Shown piece after piece: positions 23,442 to 34,222 of a stretch of DNA of 64,000 bases. The stretch is taken from positions 26,562,427-26,626,426 of the forward strand of contig OX442315.1 of assembly GCA_949358305.1 (NCBI GenBank). The letters are read 5' to 3'. A program made the translations under genes and the position numbers. Under the pieces are notes generated by a model. That model was given only the letters and a program-made list of their open reading frames with translations, had not been told where the DNA came from and searched no databases. Each line of letters opens with the position of its first letter. The first letter of the stretch is position 1. The stretch is from Strigamia acuminata (taxonomy: Eukaryota > Arthropoda > Chilopoda > Geophilomorpha > Linotaeniidae).

Positions 23442-24196
23442 GATGATGATAGATTAAGCTTGTTCCTAAAATTCGTAATCAAAACGTTCTACCGGCCATT
23501 CAGCTTTTCCAGCAACTTTGAAAACCTGGAATCGGCTTTGGGAACCTCTAAAATCCGCAACTCAAAAAACGGAAAACATTGTGCTGAAATTTTAAAATGG
23601 AAAAAGAAAATAGAAAAACAAACGGTGAAATAGTAAAAAAAAAAAAAATTTCGAAAAAAGATTTATTTTTAAAAAAAAAATTGGATGAAATTGCAAAACT
23701 TTCAATAAATTTTTTAAATTTTTTGTTTTCTTTTTATGTGTTTCCGAAAACTTGTCCAAAGAAAAATTTTCTTTCTTTCTTTAATTTTTGCTGTCGTATC
23801 TGTCAGATGATCGAAAAAAAATCGTAACATCTCCGAGATTTTCAGAGATTTTTCGGGATTTTCCCATCCCCTTCCACCAAAAGATCCGCAGTAGATGTCA
23901 ACATTTAAAAATTTTACTGTAAATCATTTAACAATTCATTATTTTTAAAAATAAAAATGTCATTTAAAAATGTCATTTTCTATTTTATACCGTACAAAAC
24001 AAATAAATAGCTGCGGGATTGAATGAGATTAGGGATGGCGTCTGCTCCATTACAATCTGATTGAACGATACGGCATAGAAACAACACCCCAAACTAAACT
24101 AATTATCTAAATTAAAATTAGTTTTGTAAATAGATGCGTGGAATGAAAATATTTTAATTCAACCGAGCCGTGTAATACAAACAGATTGATAAACTT
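23442..24196. other. Intergenic between SNRPD1 and the Rab-like gene
   Basis: About 755 bp between divergent genes. A plus-strand open frame at 23597-23827 (lysine- and phenylalanine-rich) is built from A/T runs and is not supported. The rest is presumed promoter and 5' leader sequence. Confidence 0.5.
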
Positions 24197-24914
24197 ATGG
24201 CCACAACTCGATTTCCAGGTCAGAAAGTAATTTTGTGTGGGGAATTTGGTGTAGGCAAGAGTTCCTTGTTTCGCCGATTTTCCACCAATACGTTCATCAC
24301 GGCATGTGATCGCGCTTCAACGTTAGGACTCGACCAATATGAGAAAGTTTTCAAATCCGGAGGACGAGATGTGAAAGTAAGATTGAAAAATAGGGTTCAG
24401 TAAACATAAAAAATTAAAATGTTTATTTATAACTAAAGAATGAACTTAATTCTATTTATCTTTTCTTTTTTTTTAGCTACAATTATGGGACACGGGCGGT
24501 ATGGAACGGGTCGCTTCCATCACGAGCAGTTACTATAAATTTACCGAAGCAGCTATTTTAGTTTTCAGTTATGATAACCCCGAGTCTTTCAACATCTTGT
24601 CACAACACCTTTTGGACATTGTCACGTACGCCGAAAATGCAAAAATATTTTTGTGTGGAAACAAAACAGATTTGCAAGATCAAATATGCATAACAGATTT
24701 AGATATTGAGTTGTTTTGTGAGCAGTGTCAGAACTTAGTCAGTGGAGTCTATAAAACGAGTTGCAAATTAAATACAGGCGTCGAAGAAATGTTCAAAGAC
24801 ATTTCGAGGCAGTTAGTCGATCACAATCGCTCCAGGAAAGAACTAGAGACAGCAACTGAAGATTCTTTTAAGGTGTCACAAGACGATGAACAAGGCCAAT
24901 CGTGTGCTTGCTAA
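24197..24914 (+). CDS. Divergent Rab/Ras-superfamily small GTPase
   Basis: Seen: two exons, 24197-24376 and 24477-24914, encoding about 206 residues. The P-loop is GEFGVGKSS, the switch I threonine probably lies in ASTLG, switch II is WDTGGMER in place of the usual WDTAGQER, G4 is GNKTDL and G5 is TSCKLNTG in place of TSAK. The C-terminus ends CAC, a C-x-C double geranylgeranylation signal typical of Rabs. Known: Rabs control vesicle traffic by cycling between GDP and GTP on membranes. The Gly for Ala in switch II and absence of the catalytic Gln (Met-Glu here) suggest altered GTP hydrolysis. I could not assign it to a named Rab; it may be one of the fast-evolving invertebrate RabX-type proteins. 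Confidence 0.85.
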
Positions 24915-25597
24915 TAAAATTCAAATTTGTTAGTGTAATTGATATTTTTTTCCTCTTAATGTTGTGCTATCTGTAGATTTTTGTCTTCCAGTAAAATTGT
25001 TAGATTATTTTATTCTTTTTTAGTTTTTTTTTGCTCAAATCAAGAGTTGTGATTTATTAGTTTTATATAGAAATATTTTTTTGTCATTTGTACCAGAAAT
25101 TTTTTTTTAGGTTTTTACCTCGGCTTGACTTTTGTATTTGGGTCACAAGCCTGATAAGATACAAGTTTTGATAGTTTATTATCATAGCAGAAAGCAGATA
25201 TAATTTTTTTTTCAAATAATTTATTTTGTTTCATGTAATTTGCAGGAAAAATATTTTTACAGAATATTTTGATACATTTTCCTGCTTACTATACAAAACT
25301 AACCAAAGATAAATCATTTTTAAACACTATAGTAATGATTCTGGTCGCAATTTAACATTTCATAATTTTTTTTTAAAAAAATAGGAATTTAACAGGAGTT
25401 AAGTGTTATTACTCGTCAACACTTGTAGTGTAGTTCAAAGTAACTCTGAAAATTGCTTATTAATAACTTAATTGATGATTTGTCAATTGTCAGAACGATC
25501 TATAGAAAAATAAATAGAAAAATGTGAAATTAAAAATTACATATCGAAGTCTCTTCATTATTTATACGAAATACCTCTATTAATGTAAATTATCCAT
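24915..25597. other. 3' untranslated regions of convergent genes
   Basis: About 680 bp of T-rich DNA between the stop codons of the Rab-like gene (plus) and the STMP1-like gene (minus). It contains AATAAA-like strings near 25508 and probably both 3' ends. No gene seen. Confidence 0.5.
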
Positions 25598-26336
25598 TTA
25601 TTTTTCATCCGGTTTCCGATATTGCTCAGCAAATTCTTTGAACTTTCTCCATAATTCTTGCGGTTCATCTACTCGTGGAATCTGTAATATAAATTCACAA
25701 TAAAATTGAAGAAAAATTGTAATTCTGTGTAATAAAAATGTGAATGTTTTAAAACTATGTAGTTAAACAGTTCTCTACTCACACTATAATTCTGACATAT
25801 GTAAACACCAGCATATACTCCAGTGGTAAAACTTATCTGCAAGAAGAAAAAGAATCTTAGCATCCAACATTGCGAGGTAGAAATGCGGCTCGTGGGTTGA
25901 AAAATGCGGGTAAAATGAAGGTCATGTCATTCTACAAACAATAAATGATTCCTTACTAGTCCACCTACTAATAAATGCATAGTGACAAAAACAACGAGCA
26001 CGAGATTGTACAGAAATCCTAAAATCATTCTTGCTAAAAATTAAAAGGAATGACAAACAAATATTCACTTCATTCGCTCTCGTTGGTTGTAGGACTAAGA
26101 CTTGTCTGGCTTTTCCTCAGTAATCGGGTTTTAAATAGACACTTTTCTTTTCGAGTGGAGCCTCAATTTGGATCTAATCCAACATCACTATTCATAAAAT
26201 GGGACTATAAAAACATTTACCCGTCATTATTTAGGCCCGGGTCATCTATCTTACACATATTCTGCTTTATTTGTCATTCCTAATAATTATTGCATCATTT
26301 ATGAGAGAAAAATCTACCTACCAAAAACTTGATCAT
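25598..26336 (-). CDS. STMP1: Short transmembrane mitochondrial protein 1-like microprotein
   Basis: Seen: three small exons, 26322-26336 (MIKFL), 25783-25836 and 25598-25681, all joined in phase 0, give 50 residues. They read MIKFL, ISFTTGVYAGVYICQNYS and IPRVDEPQELWRKFKEFAEQ, ending RKPDEK. The pattern hydrophobic segment, then CQNYSIP, then charged helix aligns over its full length with vertebrate STMP1 (47 residues, with AQNYDIP). Known: STMP1 is an inner-membrane mitochondrial microprotein linked to respiratory complex function. An alternative coding first exon lies at 25957-26028. The gene is head-to-head with DNAAF4, and three tandem ACCGGA units lie between them. The 15-base coding first exon makes it almost invisible to ORF scans. 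Confidence 0.82.
25957..26028 (-). other. STMP1: Alternative first coding exon of the STMP1-like gene
   Basis: A 72-bp open stretch from ATG 26028 encodes 24 very hydrophobic residues (MILGFLYNLVLVVF, then VTMHLLVGGL) and ends at a good donor (CTA|GTAAGG) in phase 0. Spliced to 25836 it gives a 69-residue form with a longer hydrophobic N-terminus. If used as an internal cassette after MIKFL it would hit a stop at once (CAA GAA TGA), so it works only as a first exon. Confidence 0.5.
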
Positions 26337-26517
26337 GCTTTCTTCTGTCCAAATTAAAAATACTCAGTTAAATTGGTTTCGTAATTAAATTTCAAAGTAA
26401 ACAAACAATTTTCTTCATTCAAAGGTATAATATTCAACTTGCCTTATGCATAAACAATGACAATCCACTATAAAGTGCACAGTGCTCAAGCTATAGAAAA
26501 TATCCTATTAAATCGGC

Positions 26518-26538
26518 ACCGGAACCGGAACCGGAAGT
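26518..26538. promoter_or_regulatory. Tandem ETS/GABP-type sites in the STMP1-DNAAF4 shared promoter
   Basis: Three head-to-tail ACCGGA units end in CCGGAAGT, a consensus for ETS-family factors such as GABP (NRF-2), which often drives genes for mitochondrial proteins. The site lies within the 264 bp between the divergent start codons. Confidence 0.5.
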
Positions 26539-26600
26539 TTTTCATACACATTTTCCAAGCTCGAATCAGTCGGCCGAAAAGCAGTCGATAAGGATCAAAA

Positions 26601-28388
26601 ATGCCTATTTTTACTAAAGATTTTACTTGGACAGAAACGGAGAGTCAGGTGTACATTTTGTTACCTCTGAAAGGAACGAATCCATCCAAAACTGTCATTG
26701 TATCTTCAAATAACTATTTACGGGTATTCTTATTTTTGTTGACAACTGTTGCCATGACAACGCTGTATGTCTTATTATTATATTTCGTATTTATTTTTGT
26801 GTAGGTGACATTTACTCCTTTTATATTTGAAGCCTTTTTGAAGAGTGCCGTTGACGATGCGAAAAGTATTGCTAAAATAATTCGAGGGACGGTGGAATTC
26901 ACGTTATTTAAATTTGTGACTGGGTTGTGGGGCGCTCTTAGTGAATGTGATTTGGGTGAGTTCATAGGATAGATTTTATTTTATTTTACGCCTTAATGAT
27001 TTTTTTTGTTTTTCAGATAAAGCTACTATTTTTGAAAGGCGAAATACAGCAGAAGCCGAGATGACGGCAAAAGCTGAGGAAAAATCTAAAGATCGGGCTG
27101 ATAGACGATATAAGCAGAGAGAATATGCTGTGAAGCAACAAATGAGAGTAATAATTCCTTTACAATGTTTGTAAAAATTGCTTTTATAATTGTTTATTTT
27201 TACTTTAGCTTGAGAGCATAGATAAAGACAGAATTCAGGAACTTAAAGACAAAGAAAATGAAGACGTATCCAACTACTTAAAGGTTTATTCTGAAGAAAA
27301 TGACGAGTGTGAAATGAAAAATGAAAAAGATTCATTGAAAGAGTTGCCAACAGTAGTGGAGAAGCAAAGATCATGCGATGTATCGAGTGCAGTCGAAGAG
27401 GAACAACTCGAAGTTATATCTAAGACGAGCGAAGACCTTTACAAACCGAATTTGCCACCAATAATTTTTAGTAGTAATGTGTAAAAAAGCTCGTTTCTAT
27501 TTTATGAAACTTAAAATGATTTCTTCAATTAGAAAAAAAGAAGAAACGAAAGCCAAAAATTGATATTCCAGCTCCACGTGAGAGATGTGATATTCCAGTG
27601 AAGTTCACACCCAGAGTTTTCCCTACAGCCGCTCGGGAATCGCAAGCTGAAGAGGAGCGATTGGTCCGTCGTCTGTGTCAATGGCTAAAGCTCGTGTTAA
27701 ATACTATATTGTATTAACAGTGGCTTGAGAAACAAGCGGAAGCACGACGAATGAACTCAAAACTAGCGGACGAAAATTTTAAACCGGAAGAGTGCGATCC
27801 AGAGTGGCTGAAAGAAAAAGGAGAGTACGTTTTTCGAGCGATAAAATGTAATTGTATCGTACTTAATTTGTTTTTGTAAATCTTTCCAGTTCGTTTTTTA
27901 AAATTGGGAATTACCACGCAGCAATAAACGCCTTCAGCGCAGCAATAAATCAAAATAATAAACTGTCGTATCTATATTCAAACAGAGCGGCTTGTCACTT
28001 AAAATTAGGGAATTTACATAAAACTATAGAAGACAGTTCCAAAGTAAAAAAAATAAAAACTGAAAAAAATATACGAAATTGATATTTCGAATAGCTCTTT
28101 TTAAAAATTAAAATTACAGGCGTTGGAATTGCTCGATCCACCAGTTCCGAGTAATGCTAAATCTCGAGTGAAAGCTTTTGTTCGACGAGGAACTGCATTT
28201 TGCAAATTGAAATTACCCAAAGAAGGTATAAATATGAGAAATAAATAAAAATAAAAACACATTTAAAAAAAAAAAAAAAATTATTTCCAGGATTGATGGA
28301 TTACGAAGCAGCATTGAAGCTAGAACCCGAGAATGATGACATAAAATCAGACATTGAAAAAATTAAATGTATGCAAAAGAAATCGTAA
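26601..28388 (+). CDS. DNAAF4: Dynein axonemal assembly factor 4 (DYX1C1)
   Basis: Seen: multiple exons from ATG 26601 ([15 protein letters not shown]) to TAA 28386-28388. The N-terminal CS (p23-like) domain, about residues 1-90, includes [25 protein letters not shown] and [15 protein letters not shown] charged coiled region follows ([14 protein letters not shown]), then [18 protein letters not shown], and TPR repeats with [50 protein letters not shown] and [13 protein letters not shown]. All match human DNAAF4 (420 residues). Known: a cytoplasmic HSP90 co-chaperone needed to preassemble axonemal dynein arms. The gene implies that this animal builds motile axonemes, at least in sperm. Two borders are uncertain: the donor near 27473 and the intron before 27721. 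Confidence 0.93.
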
Positions 28389-28554
28389 CGGTTGTAAATA
28401 ATCAACAGAATAATAAAGTTTAAATTTTCAACTTGTCCATAGATGTCGTTAAAGTCATTTCCGGTTTATTTGGCTGCTAGCTGCTGGTGCTTTATCGCCA
28501 CTGCACTGCCACTTCTTCCTTTTTTTGCGCTTGCTATCTCGCGTGTAGCTCACA

Positions 28555-29602
28555 ATGTCCACTACGGAAAGTTGTCTAAAACAATACTCTCTCAAAGAAA
28601 TATCGGACCATAATTCGGCGAAAAGTGTTTGGATAGTTATTCATGATATAGTGTATGATGTTACACCGTTTTTAGACGAGGTGAGTAGTGTGAGTTGTGC
28701 GGGCGGCGTTATTGCCTAATCCTCGTCGATCATATGAAGATAAATTGTTATCGATGTATGTCGCAGCTAAGTCAAAGTGTTACGCAACCACGGGTTTAAT
28801 TTTGCTTAATTTTTTATTTGTGTTGGATGAGCAGATGACTTGATACTGTCTTAGCTTTTTCCTTTTTACTATTCCATTTTCAAGGTCATCAGATATCTCG
28901 AAATTGTAAAAAACATGTCCAGAATAAATTTTTAATTCAAAATGTATTTATATTTTTAGCATCCAGGAGGAGAAGAAATTCTTTTAGAACAAGCAGGTAA
29001 TTATATGAATAACTATTTATTATTTGGTACAGGAATACTCTATTATAAACGTTCAATGAAAGTGGGGAGGAAAATGATAAACCAGATGTTGTTTCATTGA
29101 TGTGCAGATAGGCTTTTATTCGTTTGTTTTTTTATTATAAGGGAAAAATGCCACGGAAAACTTCGAAGATGTCGGACATTCCACTGATGCTCGGGAGATG
29201 ATGAAGAAATATGTAGTTGGGGAAGTAATTGATGTACGTCTGACTAGAATTGAAATACACGAACGATCACAGACAGTTTTTGACGTTTTATTTTTTTTTT
29301 CAGGAAGAAAAAATAGACGATAAAGAACCTGTAAGGAAATATTTAATTTATTAACATGAATAATTTTTTTTATTGGTTATTTTTCAATGTAAAATTATAG
29401 GTGAAACCAGACATTCCAGATACGTCTGAATCAGACAAGTAATTTATTTTTATTTTTAAATTTAATTTCTTTAGAAATTTAATACCTAATTTTTTTTTCT
29501 AGTTCTTGGAAAAGTTGGCTATTTCCAGTAGCCGTTGCGTTGTTTGTTTCCATTGCGTACCGTTACTTTTTGTCTTCAAGCACCACTACTCATCGAGATT
29601 AA
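28555..29602 (+). CDS. CYB5: Cytochrome b5, tail-anchored
   Basis: Seen: exon 1 (28555-28680), exon 2 (28960-28996), exon 3 from 29142, then small exons to TAA 29600-29602. The haem domain has [36 protein letters not shown] (first haem His in HPGG) and [14 protein letters not shown] (second haem His in GHS). A linker rich in Asp/Glu/Pro follows, then a C-terminal hydrophobic anchor ([19 protein letters not shown]) and a short polar tail. About 138 residues, like animal CYB5 (134). Known: an electron carrier of the ER membrane for fatty acid desaturases, elongation and P450 reactions. Only 166 bp separate its start from the DNAAF4 stop on the same strand. Confidence 0.95.
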
Positions 29603-30272
29603 CCTTTTAATAACCAATTCCAAAGCAAGCTGATACGAAAAAAAAATTTGTGTTTTGTGTCTTTGATAAATCGTTTTAATTGTTAATTTTCTTTATAACT
29701 AAACAATTAAACCAAATATTGTCTTAATATTGTTCGAATTTTAGTACGAAAACATCAGTATTCTTGCGTGAAATTCAGTTATCAAGCTTTGATAGGCAGA
29801 CACCTACGAAGCAGTTTTAATCAGCAACGAAATCCTCATTGCGCAAGATTACTATTGTTTAATAAATTGAAGGTTAACCACAATTGATTCAATCTTATGT
29901 TTTGCAAACGAAAAGACTAGATTCAAACGATATCATTATTGTGAATTAATTGACATTTATTGAAATACATTTAAGTTCTAGCTAGAATGCACTTTGGATT
30001 GCCTTTTTGTTTTATATGGAAAATCATGACAAGGTGTAATTGTTATGTATATTGTAGCGGGGATTTTCTTTAAACTTGTGTAGACCGTTTGTTTGTCACT
30101 TAAGAATTAATGTTTTTCAATTAATCGTTTCAATTTGATTTTATTAAAAGAAAATACTGAGCTTCCATTTTTATCATGTATATCACCGCTGCAGTAAAAA
30201 ATAAATTCTTTTAATTTCACTTTAAATTTTGTTTACACAAGTATATTTGATTTTAGTCTCATTTATACATAA
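29603..30272. other. 3' untranslated / intergenic region after cytochrome b5
   Basis: About 670 bp between the convergent cytochrome b5 and first small membrane protein gene. AT-rich, with AATAAA-like strings; presumed 3' untranslated sequence. No gene seen. Confidence 0.45.
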
Positions 30273-30512
30273 TTAAATACTGTTGTACGATCTTCCATGT
30301 ACCATGTTATCCGAACAGGTGTGGGCGAAGTTCACTCCTTTAAGCAACACGTCCGTACAATCCTTGAGTGAATTGATGCACGGAGTAAAGATACTGAAGA
30401 GGATATACCATCCTGCGCAAAAGCTGGCAACCCAAATTCCGATAAAAATTAGAACCAAAAACCAAAATATACCGAAGCAAAGTGATTTGGCACTAAAACC
30501 GCCCGCTCCCAT
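30273..30512 (-). CDS. Small cysteine-containing membrane protein, array member 1 (most diverged)
   Basis: Seen: a single coding exon of 79 residues starting MGAGGFSAKS. A hydrophobic stretch of about 38 residues (FWFLVLIFIGIWVASFCAGW and on to FTPC) is followed by the family signature DVLLKGVNFAHTCSDNMVHG. It keeps the three cysteines invariant in the array (after SF, after FTP, and in HTC). A likely splice acceptor (TTTTCAG) lies just upstream of the ATG, so the 5' leader is split as in the other members. It lacks the C-terminal Cys of members 2, 4 and 5. I do not recognise a named family. An N-terminal MG invites N-myristoylation and free Cys near the membrane invite palmitoylation, but both are inference. 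Confidence 0.7.
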   Translation of the reverse strand: MGAGGFSAKSLCFGIFWFLVLIFIGIWVASFCAGWYILFSIFTPCINSLKDCTDVLLKGVNFAHTCSDNMVHGRSYNSI

Positions 30513-31161
30513 CGTGAGTTATCGAGTAGTAAGTCTGAAAAGTAAAGTAAAAAATAAGTTAATTGGTGTTTTTTCGGAAACTAATGTAACTTACTGAACA
30601 GAGCACAATAAAATCTCGCTACAAACCGCCAACCGTTTTGGGGCGTTAGTATATCCTGCAATTTATCACACCATGTGACATGAATCAGACTCATTCAAGG
30701 TCAAACTCCAAAGGAATTTTTATCTGATCTCAGCTTTTTTTTTTCAGTCAAGTTGGTTGACGACATTACCTTCAAAATCACGTATGAATAATGGATAAGT
30801 TCATTGCGTCATCAGCATATGATCCTGATGTGACAGTGACTGTGAAGTACACCTGTGAGTCGGGTGTTTACAGTTCGGTAAAGAACACGTGGTTTCATTG
30901 CCACAGGTGTGCGGCATGATAAAATTAAAAGGTCAGTTTCTACCTACATATATTTTAATTTAAGGAAATTAATTTATTTTTGATTTTAAAATTGTCTTCT
31001 TAATTGAAACGAAAATAGCCAATTTTATGGTAAATTAATTTTATTTTGTGTGATGCATGGACATACCGGTAATGAATTATAACACAAATTCATACAATTA
31101 CAATTAAAAATGGTAGAAACTGCACACATCGTAAGAATAAAACAAGAGTTCGAATTCAGAA

Positions 31162-31392
31162 TCAGCATTTTAGTGGTTTTCCTCCCACAATGCCTTCAGA
31201 ACAAGTGTGAGGTAGGTTAACACCTTTAAATAATATGTCGGTAATACTTTCGCATTGCGGTACACACGGAGTGAAAATGCTGAAGAGAATGTACCATGGG
31301 GCGCAGAACCAAGCAATCCAAAGGCCAATAAACCAAAGTATCAAGAACCATATGATACTGTTGACAATTTTTGCAGCACCTCCGGATCCCAT
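31162..31392 (-). CDS. Small cysteine-containing membrane protein, array member 2
   Basis: Seen: 76 residues, MGSGGAAKIVNSIIWFLIL at the start, then AWFCAPWYILFSIFTPCVPQ, DILFKGVNLPHTCSEG and a final Cys. Hydrophobic from about residue 9 to 47. A TTTGCAG acceptor a short way before the ATG shows a split leader. The first 19 residues are identical to those of member 5. Upstream and downstream blocks shared with members 3-5 show that the duplication unit (about 0.6 kb) includes promoter and 3' flank. Function unknown. Confidence 0.75.
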   Translation of the reverse strand: MGSGGAAKIVNSIIWFLILWFIGLWIAWFCAPWYILFSIFTPCVPQCESITDILFKGVNLPHTCSEGIVGGKPLKC

Positions 31393-31772
31393 TTAGATTT
31401 AACTAGAGTGTAACGTCTGCAAAACAAGTAAGTAATTAATGATCTATTAAAAAATTAATCCTATATGCAAAAAAGAATTACAGTTACTGTAGAAAGTGTA
31501 AGATCAACAAAGCTACCACTCCAAACAAAGTAGTCAAATTATTGGTTTGTCGCAACAAAACGTTACAAGTAAGAAAATTAAATAATTTATGATTTGAAAT
31601 AATTTATGATTTTTCATGAAAAACACCAATTTCTATGGTAAATGTAACGTAACATTAACTTTTATTTTATGTGATTCATGGACATAGTGAATTAACATAA
31701 ATGCACACAATTACAATTAAAATGGTATAAACTATACATGTCGTAAGAATAGAACAAAATTCGAATTGAGAA

Positions 31773-32006
31773 TCAAAACAGCTCTTTTCCTTCCATCATG
31801 TTTTCGGAACAAGTGTGAGGTAAGTTGACACCTTTAAATAATACGTCGACACAACCCTCGCATCCTTCTACACACGGAATGAAAATGCTGATGATAATGT
31901 ACCATCCTGCGCAGAAATAAGCAACCCAAAGTGAAATGAAAATGAGCACCAAGAACCATATGAAACTGGAGCAACATGACTTAATCGTAGCACCTCCAGA
32001 TCCCAT
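31773..32006 (-). CDS. Small cysteine-containing membrane protein, array member 3
   Basis: Seen: 77 residues, MGSGGATIKSCCSSFIWFLV at the start, then SLWVAYFCAGWYIIISIFIP, CVEGCEGC and DVLFKGVNLPHTCSENM, ending in Phe, not Cys. Extra cysteines (CC near residue 12 and a C-x3-C-x2-C cluster) distinguish it from its neighbours. The start shares the TIKSC motif with member 4. Leader acceptor and flanks are as in the other members. Function unknown. Confidence 0.75.
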   Translation of the reverse strand: MGSGGATIKSCCSSFIWFLVLIFISLWVAYFCAGWYIIISIFIPCVEGCEGCVDVLFKGVNLPHTCSENMMEGKELF

Positions 32007-32359
32007 TTAGATTTTACCAAAGTGTAGCGTCTGCAAAATAAAGTAATTAATTCAATCTAATTCAATATAAATTTAATCTATATGCAAAAAGGAATTACAG
32101 TGGCTGTAGAAGGTGTATGATCAACAAAGGGGCTGCCCATCCCATTCCGAACAAAGTCAAATTGTTGGTTAGTTGCAACAAAACTTTACAATTAAATGAA
32201 ATAACTTCTGATTTTACATTTGCCTTTATAATTGCAACGAAAAACACCAATTTTATGGTAAATATAACGTAACATTAACTTATATTTTATGTGATGCATG
32301 GACATACCGAGGTAGTGAATTTTAACAAAAAATCACAAATGCAGGATTCAAATTCAGGA

Positions 32360-32593
32360 TCAACATAGTTCTTTTCCTTCCATTATTTTTTCGGAACAAG
32401 TGCGAGGTAGGTGGACACCTTTCAATAATATTTCGGTACAAGTTTCGCATGATTCTACGCACGGAGTGAAAATGCTTAAGATGATGTACCAGTAAACGCA
32501 GAACCAAGCAACCCAAAGTGAAATAAACCAAAGTATCAAGAACCATACGAAACTGCTTAAACATGACTTAATAGTAGCACCTCCGGCTGCCAT
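32360..32593 (-). CDS. Small cysteine-containing membrane protein, array member 4
   Basis: Seen: 77 residues, MAAGGATIKSCLSSFVWFLI at the start, then AWFCVYWYIILSIFTPCVES, EILLKGVHLPRTCSEK and a final Cys. Residue 2 is Ala, so the MG start of the other members is lost here. It is followed, going upstream, by the broken CEP89 copy, in the same arrangement as member 5 and intact CEP89. Function unknown. Confidence 0.75.
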   Translation of the reverse strand: MAAGGATIKSCLSSFVWFLILWFISLWVAWFCVYWYIILSIFTPCVESCETCTEILLKGVHLPRTCSEKIMEGKELC

Positions 32594-32964
32594 TTAGATT
32601 TAACGTCTGCAAAAAAAAGTTATTCATTAATTCATGATCTGTATATCTATATATATTTAAAAAAATTAATTTATATACTAAAAGGAATTACAGTTGTCTA
32701 GCAAGTGTATGATCAACAAAGGAACTGCCATTCCGAACAAAGGAATCAACTTGTTTGTTTGTCGCAACAAAACCGTACAACTTATTTCTTCTTATTTAAT
32801 TATCAGTTCTTTTGAGAGCATGTGTTTGTTTACTTATATATGCCACCTAGTGGAAAGAAAGCGCTGTTGATAAGCGAGGAGTTAAAATGGTTCGCTTCAC
32901 ATAGAATTTTAGTCTTTAAATAAAAGGATCTCTTATTTATTTTCATCTTTTAGTCTATTTGCAA

Positions 32965-33947
32965 ATGCCAAAATGTTGGAAGAAAGTTCGAACCACTTTG
33001 GTAGGTTGCAACACTCCAACTTAACTAAAAAATGATTTAATTCCTCATTACAGAAAGCAGCAAAGTCAGACAGCGGGTTTCTACATCGGTTAAAAACTGG
33101 TACAATATCTAATAAAAATAACACTCCACGAAATTGAGACATGAAATTGTGACATTATCTCAAAAAAATGAAGATAATTTATCATTACAATTATCTAGTG
33201 AGGAAAAAAAACGAAATATAAATTCCCTAATAACATTATCGACAATATTGAAAAATAATCAAATTTTGTAGTTGGATTTCTTATCCATCTATCGAAATTA
33301 TATAATTTTTAATAACCTTTTTGATTTTCAGACATTTTTTTCACAAGATTACACACAGCATAACAAAGAATCTTCGGATTTTCTTGAATTGAATAATTTA
33401 AGAAGAAATCGCCAGGAGGATAAAGGTGTTGATTTTCAAACAGTTGAAGAATCACGAATTGTGCAAAAGCAAGAAAATCAAGACATTCTCAACCTAAAAG
33501 CGATTATTTATCGTTTGATTGAACTGCTAAATAAATGTCAACCAGAAATATCTATAGATAACTTATTTAAAAATTTTGTTGATGTCGCTGCACAATCGTG
33601 GCTATATTTACGATAGTACCGGTTTATATATTCAATTTTTTCAAAAATAATTTTTAAATTTTAGATTGGTGTCAAATACCTATCACCATTATTTTTGGCC
33701 AATGACAATAAACTGAAAGAGAAAGATTAAATCGTACAACGCCAAGAGGCGCTTAACTAATTAATTTTTTTTTAAATACCGTAATAAAAAACAAATTTTT
33801 AAAAACTTTTAATTAAGGCAAAATTATTATAGTTAGAACTGTTTCAACAAGAAGAAACACTTAAATGATGATAAACAAATCCAACTAAGCAAATGGTGAG
33901 ATTGTTTGCATTTTAATTAATCGAATCAGCTTTTTTATTTGTTTAAA
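32965..33947 (+). pseudogene. CEP89: Broken partial copy of CEP89
   Basis: Seen: segments matching CEP89 exons 1, 2 (truncated), 4, 5, 6 and 7 in order, compared with the intact gene starting at 34829. The third exon is missing: exon 2 runs directly into exon 4 sequence near 33130. The donor of exon 4 is lost (CAA|ATTTTG in place of CAG|GTTTTG), the donor of exon 5 is lost, exon 6 has GAT TAA in place of GAT GAA, and exon 7 carries a deletion. The copy stops after exon 7. Similarity stays high between lesions, so the duplication is fairly recent. Confidence 0.85.
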
Positions 33948-34095
33948 GTAATTAATTCATGATCTAGCAAAAAATTTAATCTGTATGCAAAAAGAAATTC
34001 ACTTGTCTTGTGAGTGTATTTTCAACAAAGGAGCTGCCATTCGTACAAAGTAGTGACATTGTTGGTTTGTTGCAGCAAAACCTTACAAAAATATT
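33948..34095 (-). repeat. Orphan upstream block of the small membrane protein genes
   Basis: This stretch matches the conserved leader/promoter block found upstream of members 2-5 (for example 31425-31570, 32040-32195 and 34480-34640), including an AACAAAG...GCCATTC...ACAAAGTAGT core. No coding exon follows it on the minus strand before the 3' flank of member 5. It is probably a scar of unequal crossing-over in the array. Confidence 0.6.
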
Positions 34096-34222
34096 TAATA
34101 TAACATAACATTAACTTTTATTTTATGTGATGCATGGACATAGTGAATTATAACATAAATTCACGCAATTACAATTTAAAATGTATAAATAACTGTACAT
34201 AAAACAAGATTTGAATTCAAAA

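Noticed and set aside
23597-23827. 76-codon plus-strand open frame between SNRPD1 and the Rab-like gene
   Set aside because: Translation is mostly Lys, Phe, Ile and Asn from A/T runs, with no domain and no splice context.
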